In this document: piece after piece, positions 55,916 through 63,583 of the stretch
Layout of the letters: each line of letters opens with the position of its first letter
How positions within the stretch are numbered: position 1 is the stretch's first letter
Source of the DNA: Kocuria tytonis
GTDB taxonomy: Bacteria > Actinomycetota > Actinomycetes > Actinomycetales > Micrococcaceae
Assembly: GCF_003226895.2 (NCBI RefSeq)
Contig: NZ_PNJG02000002.1
Span: forward strand, 434,001 to 498,000
Direction: 5' to 3'
Length of the DNA: 64,000 nt
Position numbers and translations under genes: made by a program
Notes under the pieces: generated by a model
Database searches by the model: none
What the model was told of the DNA's origin: nothing
What the model saw: only the letters and a program-made list of their open reading frames with translations

Positions 55916-56107
55916 GTCTGCGGTCGTCCTGACTCGGCCCGGCGCTGCTCACCGTTTCCCGCTTCTGCCCCCGACGAAGGCACGGCGCGCGGCGGGACGA
56001 GTGCCGACCACGCCGGCAGACGTCGTCGCAACCGCGTGTCGTTCCGGGGCTCAGAGGACTGCCGACATGGGGCGGCACAGGACGCGCAGAAACCCGATGC
56101 GCACCAC

Positions 56108-56755
56108 TCAGTGCGCTCGGCGCAGGGTGGCGTAGACCACGTAGTTGTCGGCGAACAACCCTGTTTCCGGGTCATATCCGTCGCAGGTGATGAGACGCAG
56201 CTGCGCGTCGTCGGTGTTGCCGTAGACGGTCTGGCTGGGGAAGTCGTTCTTGGAGTACGACTCTCCCCGCTGCACCACGAAAACCGCTGCGGACGCGTCC
56301 CGCCGAGTGACTTCGATGGTGTCACCGGAGTGCAGACTCTTGATGTCGGCGAAAACCCCCGCACCGCCGTCGGTGGCGTTGACGTGACCCATGAGAACCG
56401 CGGGTCCGCGTTCCCCGGGCGTGGGGGAGCCGTCGTACCAGCCGGCCGGAGCACCGGGGGCCGTGGGCGGCACCTCGAGCGAACCGTCCGGCTTGAGACC
56501 CAGGGACAGCAGCCGCGAGTGCGTGCCCGTGGCAGCGATGTCCAGGGAGACAGGTTCCGAGCGCGCCATGACCTCGGGCTTGCGCAGCGCCTTCGGGGAC
56601 GCGGGAGGCGTCGTCGGGGCAGTGGCGGGGCCTGGGGCCGTGGTGGCCTGTGTGGACGCGGTGTCGGAGGCGCATCCGCTGGTCAGCAAGGCCACCGCGA
56701 CCATTGGGCCGGCCAGCAGCCGCGCCCAATGGTCGCGTCGAGATCTCGTCGTCAT
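56108..56755 (-). CDS. Class F sortase
   Basis: A 215-residue envelope transpeptidase. An N-terminal hydrophobic segment leads to ALLTSGC (C28), a near-lipobox. The sortase beta-barrel carries the catalytic histidine in VLMGHVNATDG and the cysteine in LRLITCDGYDP. The arginine usually following the cysteine (in FDR or RDN contexts of class F) is not obvious: this region reads YDPETGLFADNYVVYA, so the third catalytic residue is uncertain. It follows the CHRD-protein gene by 30 bases in the same operon, and that protein probably is its substrate. ATG 56755 after GTGGAGCTCATC. Confidence 0.85.
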   Translation of the reverse strand: MTTRSRRDHWARLLAGPMVAVALLTSGCASDTASTQATTAPGPATAPTTPPASPKALRKPEVMARSEPVSLDIAATGTHSRLLSLGLKPDGSLEVPPTAPGAPAGWYDGSPTPGERGPAVLMGHVNATDGGAGVFADIKSLHSGDTIEVTRRDASAAVFVVQRGESYSKNDFPSQTVYGNTDDAQLRLITCDGYDPETGLFADNYVVYATLRRAH

Positions 56756-56785
56756 GATGAGCTCCACGATGGCGGACCGCTGATG

Positions 56786-57562
56786 CTACTTCTGGCTCCG
56801 GCGGCGCATCATCACGACACCCGAGCCCACCAGAACTGCGGCCGCGGCGCCGGCGACACCGATTTCAGCCGCGACATCGGAGTGGGAGGACACCGGTGCG
56901 CCGGTGTCCGCACCACCCTTGGGCATGGCGGCCATCTGCGAGGCACCGAGGGTGCCGCAGGCTGCCGGGGCCGTGGCCGCCTGCGGCAGCTTCGGGTCCA
57001 GGTCGGAGGGCTTCATGGCGGATGCGGCCGGCAGCTTGGTGGGATCCACCCCGTGGACGACCACCACGGCGGTGCCGTTCTTGAGCGACTGGGCGGTCTC
57101 CGGGGTCAGCTGGAGGGTCCGCTCGTAGGTGTAGGAGCTGCCACCCGGGAAACGGTCCACGGCAAGGGCCGAGTCCGCACTGGTGTCGCCCTTGGTGGTG
57201 AGCGACGTGCCGATCATGCCGTAGTACGGGTGCCCTTCGGTGGTGCTCATGATGCCGTCCCCGTCAGCATCCGCCGAGGGAGGCGGGCACACGCCCTGTG
57301 CCGCGATGTGGATGTGCTGGGCGTGGGGGAACGGCCCGTCCTTGAACGTCTCCGCGGCGCCGTCCACCTTGACGTCCACCGTGGCCTGGTTGCCGTGCAC
57401 GTTCACGGAGGCGGTGCCGGTGGTGCCCGAGTTGTTCATGGAGTTCAGCGTGGTCTGGGTGGACCACGTGTCGGCGTCGTGGGCCAGGGCGGGCCCGACC
57501 TGCAGGGCGAGGGCGCCCACGGCCAGAGCGGGAACAGCAAGCAAACGCATCTTGGTCTTCAT
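56786..57562 (-). CDS. CHRD-domain surface protein with C-terminal membrane anchor
   Basis: A 258-residue exported protein. Signal peptide (about 1-27, ending GPALA-H). The CHRD (chordin-like) domain covers about 28-200, with the segments FKDGPFPHAQHIHIAAQG, GHPYYGMIGTSLTTKGDTS and AVVVVHGVDPTKLP. The C-terminal end has a spacer with GGADTGAPV, a hydrophobic helix (EIGVAGAAAAVLVGSGVVMM) and an MRRRSQK tail: the plan of a sortase substrate but with a non-LPxTG motif. ATG 57562 has AAGGAA at 7 bases; ATG 57568 is too close. A SigK-type promoter lies upstream. Confidence 0.85.
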   Translation of the reverse strand: MKTKMRLLAVPALAVGALALQVGPALAHDADTWSTQTTLNSMNNSGTTGTASVNVHGNQATVDVKVDGAAETFKDGPFPHAQHIHIAAQGVCPPPSADADGDGIMSTTEGHPYYGMIGTSLTTKGDTSADSALAVDRFPGGSSYTYERTLQLTPETAQSLKNGTAVVVVHGVDPTKLPAASAMKPSDLDPKLPQAATAPAACGTLGASQMAAMPKGGADTGAPVSSHSDVAAEIGVAGAAAAVLVGSGVVMMRRRSQK

Positions 57563-57612
57563 GATCATTTCCTTACGTTGCAGGGGCACACATTGCGTTG
57601 TGTACATGGGGA

Positions 57613-57639
57613 GTTCGGCGCCGGGGCGATGGCGGACGG
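57613..57639 (-). promoter_or_regulatory. SigK-type promoter of the CHRD-sortase operon
   Basis: On the minus strand CCGTCC (57634-57639), 15 bases, CCGAAC (57613-57618). It differs by one base per hexamer from the mycobacterial SigK consensus CCATCC-N15/16-CCGAAT. Leader about 45 bases to the CHRD start. The rest of the 293-base divergent gap shows no convincing promoter for sigK itself. Confidence 0.65.
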
Positions 57640-57855
57640 GTTTCGTCCCGAAAGTTTTTTCGGTGCCCCGGTTCGGGGTGCGGGCCGGCGGCACCGGGAA
57701 CGGAGGTGGGAGGGTCCGCGATCCACCGGCCGGGGTGCTGGAACGGGCACGTGGTCGCCGCGTCCCCGCCGGGCCGTGGCATGATGGATGCAAACCGCTG
57801 CACTTTCCGCGCGGCACGACATGTCGCTTCGAAAGGATCCCGTTGCGGGAGGAAC

Positions 57856-58506
57856 ATGCGGAACTTCGACTCTGATGGTGGCGACGCAGGGACCTCACGG
57901 TCACCGCGACACCGTTCCCACGACGGCGCCGCGCCCCGGGCGGATCCCACCGCACAGCAGGAAGACCACCTGACCGCACTGATGGCGCGCAGCGCCGCGG
58001 GGGACGAGACCGCGTTCGCGGACCTCTACGACGCCACGGCGGCCACCGTCTACGGACTGGTGCGCCGTGTGGTGCGGTCCCCGGAACTCGCGGCCGAGGT
58101 GGCCCAGGAGGTGTACCTGATGGCCTGGCAGCAGGCTCCCCACTTCGATCCCTCGCGCGGCTCGGTGCCGGGATGGCTGTGCACCCTGGCGCACCGGCGT
58201 GCCGTGGACCGGGTGCGCCAGGTGACGCGTGAGCGCAATCGGGAAGACGCGTACGAGAACCGCAGGACGAGTTCGGCCGTGGACGAGACCTGGCACGAGG
58301 TGGAACGTGGGCTCGACGAGGGCGCCGTTAGACAGGGCCTCGGTGCGCTGTCGTCCCTCCAGCGCGAGGCAGTGGTGCTGGCGTACTACGGCGGCTACAC
58401 GTACCAGGACGTGGCCCGCAGACTGAATGTACCGTTGGGAACGGCCAAGGCCAGGATCAGGGACGGCTTGAAGAAGCTGGGCAGTGCACTGGGGGTGCGG
58501 GCATGA
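57856..58506 (+). CDS. sigK: ECF sigma factor SigK
   Basis: A 216-residue group 4 sigma factor. Region 2 (about 45-115) includes ALMARSAAGDETAFADLYD and VAQEVYLMAWQQAP; region 4 (about 150-210) includes LGALSSLQREAVVLAYYGG and YQDVARRLNVPLGTAKARI. This motif set with the RskA partner identifies the SigK group. ATG 57856 follows GCGGGAGGAAC. It is divergent from the CHRD-sortase operon and overlaps rskA by four bases (ATGA), so sigma and anti-sigma are made together. Confidence 0.9.
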   Translation: MRNFDSDGGDAGTSRSPRHRSHDGAAPRADPTAQQEDHLTALMARSAAGDETAFADLYDATAATVYGLVRRVVRSPELAAEVAQEVYLMAWQQAPHFDPSRGSVPGWLCTLAHRRAVDRVRQVTRERNREDAYENRRTSSAVDETWHEVERGLDEGAVRQGLGALSSLQREAVVLAYYGGYTYQDVARRLNVPLGTAKARIRDGLKKLGSALGVRA

Positions 58507-59357
58507 GACATCACGTCAACGGTGGGTCGGCAGCGGCGCACTCGTGGGCTCCGCTCTACGCCGTGGATGCACTGACTCCGGACGAACGCTCGTCGTTCGA
58601 AAGCCACCTGTCGGGCTGCCGGTCCTGCCAGGCGGAGTTGCGGGGGTTGAACGCCACCACGCAGGCCCTGGCGAGCGCATCGGCCGCGGAACCGCCGCCG
58701 CAGCTGCGGGCGAGCGTGCTGGAGGCCGTCCATCGCACGAGCCAGGCAGGACGGGCGGCGGCTGTGCAGGTCACCGAAGCCCCCGTGGCCGATGCCCCCG
58801 CGCAGGAGACCACGGAGGCGGTCGGGGGTGTGCGCAGCACCGGTGCCGCGCCGCGCAACATCGGTGCCGCGCCGAGTGGCGGGGACACCGACACCACCGT
58901 GGAACGGCTTCGACGCCGTTACCGGCGCTGGTTGGCGGCAACAGCCGGTGCCGCTCTCGTGCCGGGAGCGCTGCTGGGCGGATGGGGTGCCACGGTGCAG
59001 GCGCAGAACGCCCAGGACGCGTCCCAGCAGCGCGAGCAGCAGCTGTTGACGGCGTCGGACGTCGTCACCCACCAAGTGACGGTCCGGGGAGAAACGGCCA
59101 CGCTCATTGCCTCCCGCGAGCACAACGCGGCGCTGCTCATCTCCTCCGGACTGCCGGACCCCGGGCAGTCCAAGGAGTACCAGCTGTGGTTGATGCACGA
59201 CGGCTCCCCCGGAGCTGACGCCCACTTCTCCGCGGACCAGCCGCGGACCTGGCTCACCGGCGACGTCGCCAACGCCGACGCGGTGGCCCTCACCGTCGAA
59301 CCGGAGGGCGGTTCCACGGCCCCCACCTCGCCCGTCCTGGACTCGGTGGAGGTGTGA
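58503..59357 (+). CDS. rskA: Anti-sigma-K factor RskA
   Basis: A 284-residue single-pass membrane protein. The cytosolic anti-sigma domain has the zinc-finger-like HSWAPLYAVDALTPDERSS through HLSGCRSCQ (His/Cys pattern, about 13-42). A Pro/Ala linker precedes the membrane helix (WLAATAGAALVPGALLGGWG, about 140-160). The extracytoplasmic RskA domain includes SSGLPDPGQSKEYQLWLMHDG and ends with VEPEGGS. In mycobacteria RskA is cleaved by membrane proteases to free SigK; the same is inferred here. Confidence 0.9.
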   Translation: MRHHVNGGSAAAHSWAPLYAVDALTPDERSSFESHLSGCRSCQAELRGLNATTQALASASAAEPPPQLRASVLEAVHRTSQAGRAAAVQVTEAPVADAPAQETTEAVGGVRSTGAAPRNIGAAPSGGDTDTTVERLRRRYRRWLAATAGAALVPGALLGGWGATVQAQNAQDASQQREQQLLTASDVVTHQVTVRGETATLIASREHNAALLISSGLPDPGQSKEYQLWLMHDGSPGADAHFSADQPRTWLTGDVANADAVALTVEPEGGSTAPTSPVLDSVEV

Positions 59358-59422
59358 CACCACCGGCGGGGCCGTTCGGGCGCCGCCGCTGTGGTCTCCG
59401 GCTGATTGCTGGTCCATGCCAC

Positions 59423-59449
59423 CCATCCGTGGCCGGGCTCGTGCCGAAC
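59423..59449 (+). promoter_or_regulatory. SigK-type promoter of the di-iron protein pair
   Basis: CCATCC (59423-59428), 15 bases, CCGAAC (59444-59449). The -35 is a perfect match to mycobacterial SigK promoters and the -10 differs by one base. It lies 65 bases after the rskA stop and 86 bases before the ATG at 59536. Confidence 0.7.
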
Positions 59450-59535
59450 ATGACCGTGACGGCCCCGCACCGCGGGCCGCGGATGCCCCGCCCCTGGGGG
59501 AGCACCCGGTTGTTCGAGCACAGAGGAGAGCGAAC

Positions 59536-60330
59536 ATGGCCTTCGACATCGACCGCTACACACGCCAGTCGGAACCCGTGAGCTGGGAGGACCTCGACTA
59601 CAGCGTCTTCCGGGAAAATCCACTGCCCCCCGCCACACTGCGCACCCTGCGGTACATGTGCGAGATCGAGTTCCACACCGTGTGCTACCTGCGGGACATG
59701 CTGGTGAGTCCGTCCCGCAAGGACCCGCAGGTGGGCTCGTTCATGAGCACGTGGAACTGGGAGGAGATCTGGCACGGTGAGGCGCTGTCCCACGTGCTGG
59801 AGCTGCACGGGATCACGGTCAAGTTCGACGAGCTCAAGGCCAAACGGGTCAAGCTGGGGTGGCGGGACCGCATCAGCCCCGTGAAGCAGTCGATGCTGTC
59901 CAACATCGTGGGCATCGACTTCGTGGCCGTGCACATGCTGTGGGGTTCCATCAACGAACGCTCCACGGCGGCCGCCTACAAGCGGTTGGCCAGTTTCGAC
60001 GACAGCCCCGTGCTCACCGCGCTGCTGAAGCGCATCGCCGCGCAGGAGACCAAGCACATCGCGTTCTACACCACACAGGCGCAGGCGCGCCTGGAGGACA
60101 ACCCGCGTGCGCAGAAGCTGGCCCGGATGGCGCTGCGAACCGCGTGGCAGCCGGTCGGTTCCGGAGTCTCCCCCGAATCCGAGGTCAACCACGTGATGCA
60201 CCACCTGTTCTCCGGTCCGGAGGGGCGCCGGGAGATCGCGGCTGTGGACCGCTACATCGCCACCCTGCCGGGAATGGCGGGGCTGACCCTCCTCACCAGC
60301 TCCCTGGACGAGCGGGGGGTGCCCGCGTGA
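59536..60330 (+). CDS. Ferritin-like di-iron protein (acyl-ACP desaturase-related), copy 1
   Basis: A 264-residue helical cytosolic protein. Iron-ligand motifs are seen as IEFHTVCYL (E..H), WNWEEIWHGEAL (ExxH), and AAQETKHIAFYTTQAQ (ExxH), the pattern of type 2 stearoyl-ACP desaturases and the ferritin-like superfamily. The desaturase family is usually longer (330 or more). The partner at 60327 is a paralogue, and the two overlap at GTGA. Possible roles are lipid desaturation or oxidative defence. ATG 59536 follows AGGAGAGCGAAC. A SigK-type promoter precedes the pair. Confidence 0.8.
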   Translation: MAFDIDRYTRQSEPVSWEDLDYSVFRENPLPPATLRTLRYMCEIEFHTVCYLRDMLVSPSRKDPQVGSFMSTWNWEEIWHGEALSHVLELHGITVKFDELKAKRVKLGWRDRISPVKQSMLSNIVGIDFVAVHMLWGSINERSTAAAYKRLASFDDSPVLTALLKRIAAQETKHIAFYTTQAQARLEDNPRAQKLARMALRTAWQPVGSGVSPESEVNHVMHHLFSGPEGRREIAAVDRYIATLPGMAGLTLLTSSLDERGVPA

Positions 60331-61193
60331 GCACGGAAACCTTCGACGTGCGCGCGTACATGCGCTCCCCGATCGTGCTGACCACGGACGAGGTCGACGC
60401 CGTGGCCCACGAGGACGTGAGCGAGAGCACGCTGCCCACTCTCACGTACCTGTGGAGCGTTGAGCAGGACACGCTCGCCCGCATGCGGGACCTGCTGGTG
60501 ACGCCCACGCACGCGGAGTCCCGCATCACGGCCTTCCTCTCCACATGGTCTCACGAGCAGCACAGGGTGGCCCGGGGGCTGCAGAAGCTGCTCGAGGCCA
60601 ACGGGTGCACACCCCGGGAGCCACCGGACAGCACCGCGGGACGGGCGCGCCGCGTCTGGGACGACCGGTTCCGCCCGATCGCAACGGCCGTGGGGGCGAA
60701 CTTCCTGGGAAACCACGTGGTGGGGGCGCAGATGGCCGCCGGGTGGCTGGACGCGGCCGTGCTCGCGTCCGGCTACCACCACCTGGGTGCGGCACATGCC
60801 CCGCTCGCCCCACTGGCGCGGACCGTGGTGCGTCAGAAGGAACGCCACATGCAGTTCTTCGCCCAGGAGACCCGGGGCCGGCTGGAGGACGACAGGGTGG
60901 CTCGCGGACTTGCTCGTGTCGCCGTGAGACGGTGGCGGGCCCCCGGCACCCGGTACGCGGACCCCCGTGTGATTGCGGACCAGATCGGACCCCTTCTCAC
61001 CGATTCGAGCGTGCTCGAGGCGCTGGACGCGGCGGACCGCACCGTGCAGACGTGGCCCGGGCTGACCGGGGCGCGCCCGGTCAGAGCGGGCATCGACGAG
61101 CTGCGCAGGGCAGGTGGCGGCGCGGCGCGTCGTCGGTCGTCCAGCGTTGGATCGTGGGGCGCGGTCGGTGGTGATCTTGCTCCGTCCCACTAA
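60327..61193 (+). CDS. Ferritin-like di-iron protein, copy 2 (paralogue)
   Basis: A 288-residue relative of the preceding protein. Ligand motifs: TWSHEQHRVARG (ExxH) and VRQKERHMQFFAQE (ExxH), at the same spacing as in copy 1. The C-terminal 35 residues are Arg/Ser-rich and unmatched in copy 1. GTG 60327 overlaps the stop of copy 1 (GTGA), so they are coupled and probably form a heteromer. Sequence divergence between the copies suggests specialised roles. Confidence 0.8.
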   Translation: MSTETFDVRAYMRSPIVLTTDEVDAVAHEDVSESTLPTLTYLWSVEQDTLARMRDLLVTPTHAESRITAFLSTWSHEQHRVARGLQKLLEANGCTPREPPDSTAGRARRVWDDRFRPIATAVGANFLGNHVVGAQMAAGWLDAAVLASGYHHLGAAHAPLAPLARTVVRQKERHMQFFAQETRGRLEDDRVARGLARVAVRRWRAPGTRYADPRVIADQIGPLLTDSSVLEALDAADRTVQTWPGLTGARPVRAGIDELRRAGGGAARRRSSSVGSWGAVGGDLAPSH

Positions 61194-61202
61194 ACTTGCC
61201 CG

Positions 61203-62552
61203 GTGCTCACCACCGAACAAGCGGCCTACAAGCTCGCCTTCCAGATCGCGGACGCGCTGATCCGCAGCGGAGCCGGGTCCGCCAACACCACCAAGTCCCT
61301 CCTGTCGATCTTCCGCAAGACGGACCTGCGGGACGTGACCGTCAGCGTGAGTTCGGGTCAGGTGACCATCAGTCACCAGGACCGCCCGGACAAGGCGCCC
61401 AGCACCCGGGTGTACGAGTCCGAACCGGGAACGCTGGACATCGGACTGCGCACGGAAACGGGCGAGGTCCTCGAGGACTTCGTCCTGGGGCGGATCAGCG
61501 CCGAAGAGGGCATTGAACGCATGGACAGGATCCTGGCGGAGTCCCGGATCATCGGACACAAACTGACCATGACGGGCTTTGCCATGTTCGGCCTCGGGTT
61601 CAGCCTGATCCTGGGCGGTGGACTGGTCACCACCATCTGCGCCACCGTGGTCTCGGCCGTGGTGTACGGCGTCTACGCCCTCGTGCAGCGGGCGCAGGCA
61701 CCGGGGATCTTCAGCCTCGCGGCCGGAGGGTTGACGGCGGTGCTGGGTGCCACGGTGACCGGGGTGCTCTTCTCCGCCACCCAGACGGCGGTGTGCATCG
61801 TCGCCGCGCTCGCCGCGTGGCTGGCTGGCATCGCCGCCTACGGCGCGGTGCACGACGTCATCACGGGCTGGTACGTCTCCGCCTCCGGTCGCATCCTCGA
61901 GGCGGTCACGAGCACCGCGGGACTGGTGGCCGGCGTGACGGTGGGCATCCACCTGATGCAGCCGCTGGTGGGCGACGCCGTGGACTACATCGAGATCCTG
62001 GAGATGGACGATTCCCGGTGGGCGCTGTCCGTCCTGGGCGCGGCCGCCGTGTCCGCGGGTTTCGCCCTGGCGTCCGGTGGTCGCGGGTGGAAGCTCGCCG
62101 CACTGGGCCTGTTCGGCGGTCTCGTGCAGCTGGGGGTCCTCGGAATCTCGGCCCTGGGCATCAGCTCCTACGGTGCCATCCTGATCGCCTCGGTCGTCGC
62201 CGGGGCTCTGGGCGTGCTGCTCACCCGCACCCTGAACATGGCCTCGAACGCCACCCTCATGATCGTCCTGCTCCCGCTGTTCCCCGGGATGCTCGTCTAC
62301 CAGGGCGTGCTCGGCACGATCTTCGGCATCGAGGACGCGGGCGAGTCCGTGCTCAAGGCGGCCATCACCGCGTTCTGCCTGTGCATGGGCGGCATGCTGG
62401 GGCAGTACCTGGCGTCCGAGATGCTCTGGGCCGGGCGACGCCGCCAGTTCGTGCGCCACCACCCGGGCCAGAAGTTCCGCCGGGAGATGGCGGACGAGGA
62501 GAACTTCAGCGACATCATGGTGCCGATCTTCTCCAAGCCCTTCACGAGCTGA
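61203..62552 (+). CDS. thrE: Threonine/serine exporter (ThrE family)
   Basis: A 449-residue protein with an N-terminal cytosolic domain (about 1-110) and about ten hydrophobic helices. The N-terminal half (ThrE domain) and the C-terminal ThrE_2-like half are fused, as in C. glutamicum ThrE. It exports threonine and serine by proton antiport. Start GTG 61203 lies just 6 bases after TAAACT (61191-61196), a -10-like hexamer overlapping the previous stop codon, so the mRNA may be leaderless. Confidence 0.88.
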   Translation: MLTTEQAAYKLAFQIADALIRSGAGSANTTKSLLSIFRKTDLRDVTVSVSSGQVTISHQDRPDKAPSTRVYESEPGTLDIGLRTETGEVLEDFVLGRISAEEGIERMDRILAESRIIGHKLTMTGFAMFGLGFSLILGGGLVTTICATVVSAVVYGVYALVQRAQAPGIFSLAAGGLTAVLGATVTGVLFSATQTAVCIVAALAAWLAGIAAYGAVHDVITGWYVSASGRILEAVTSTAGLVAGVTVGIHLMQPLVGDAVDYIEILEMDDSRWALSVLGAAAVSAGFALASGGRGWKLAALGLFGGLVQLGVLGISALGISSYGAILIASVVAGALGVLLTRTLNMASNATLMIVLLPLFPGMLVYQGVLGTIFGIEDAGESVLKAAITAFCLCMGGMLGQYLASEMLWAGRRRQFVRHHPGQKFRREMADEENFSDIMVPIFSKPFTS

Positions 62553-62557
62553 GACCG

Positions 62558-63061
62558 TTACTTCCCCATCGCCTCGGCCACGCGCTCCACGAGCCCGCGC
62601 ATGTTGGTGAGCGTGCGCTCGGCGCGCTCTTCCGCGCTCATGGTCTCCTCCATCTGCCGGATGCCCTCGGGCCTCCGGCGCCCCAGCGTGTAGTCGCTGC
62701 ACGCCAGGTTCGAGCACACGTAGGTGCCCACGGAGTTGTAGCGGTCCTTCGCGGTCCTGGAGCGCTGGATCGACACCAGCGAGACGCCGCTGGCCGGGTG
62801 CAGCGTCAGGCAGATCTGGCACATGCGCGCGCCTCCGCTCGCCTTCTGCGCGCTCTTCTCGAGCACCAGCCCGCGCAGTCCGTCCTCGGTCTCGACGACG
62901 ACGTACCCGGCCCGCGGCGACTTCGGGTCGTACCAGCCCAGGAAGATCTGGGATTCCCAGTCCCCGTGGAGCACGTCCTGCGGGATGTTGATGCGCTGCG
63001 CGGCGCCCTTGGAGCAGTTGATGAAGCTCTTGCGGATCTCGGTCTCTGTATGCGTATTCAT
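62558..63061 (-). CDS. FBP-domain protein (EF-G-binding type)
   Basis: A 167-residue cytosolic protein of the FBP family, whose C-terminal treble-clef zinc finger is shared with FusB-type EF-G-binding proteins. Zinc ligands: CQIC (about residues 90-93) and CSNLAC. The central part reads FLGWYDPKSPRAGYVVVET. FusB proteins rescue ribosomes from fusidic acid, but the standalone actinobacterial FBP proteins are uncharacterised, so resistance should not be assumed. ATG 63061 after AAGAAAATG-like purines (GGACCAAAGAAA). Convergent with thrE, five bases apart. Confidence 0.82.
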   Translation of the reverse strand: MNTHTETEIRKSFINCSKGAAQRINIPQDVLHGDWESQIFLGWYDPKSPRAGYVVVETEDGLRGLVLEKSAQKASGGARMCQICLTLHPASGVSLVSIQRSRTAKDRYNSVGTYVCSNLACSDYTLGRRRPEGIRQMEETMSAEERAERTLTNMRGLVERVAEAMGK

Positions 63062-63583
63062 TTTCTTTGGTCCTTCGAGGATGGTCCCTCCCTGCGAGGC
63101 GCGGGTCACGACGGCGCGCGGGCACCAGGGGGCCGAGGGGTGCGGTGGGCGCGGGCGGCGTCGTCGTGCTGGGTGGTGCGGGAGGGCGACGGCGTTCGGC
63201 GCGCTCGTGGAGCACGGTCGCCGCGGGGAGGTGGAAAGGGGTGGGTGAAAGCGCACGACGGGGTGGTCTTCACCCGCCGCGTCCGGTCAGTGCTGTCTAG
63301 TGCCGGCGTTGAAGAAGCCGGCAACCCCCTGACGCACGAAAGCCTCGTTCCTCCACGGCTGTGGATCTCGAAAACGTACGGGGAGATTCTAGATCCACCG
63401 AGGGGCTCCCCACCACCTGGCATCGGGTCGCCCAGAAGGGTATCCCGCTGGAGGTGAGCATCAAGTTCCCATACTCGTGGAAGTCAACAATTTACAAGTG
63501 GGTCTTGCCTCCTTTCCCTGTGTTTCTAAGGGACAGAGGCCCCGATGTTCAAATCCATCTGTTCCTCGGCTAAATTTTGATAC
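63062..63583. other. Gene-free region with local drop in GC towards the Fic gene
   Basis: About 520 bases between the FBP gene and the Fic gene. It holds a GCGGCGTCGTCG motif (about 63155-63165), a short hairpin GCCGGC...GCCGGC (63302-63322) and, from about 63370 onward, sequence that is AT-richer than the rest of the window. A 70-codon open frame (63361-63573) shows no ribosome binding site or known domain. Confidence 0.4.

Noticed and set aside
60252-63215. A 987-codon minus-strand open frame across the di-iron and ThrE genes
   Set aside because: It shows no domain, overlaps four well-supported genes and has shadow-frame composition. Only the separate FBP frame at its 5' end is real.
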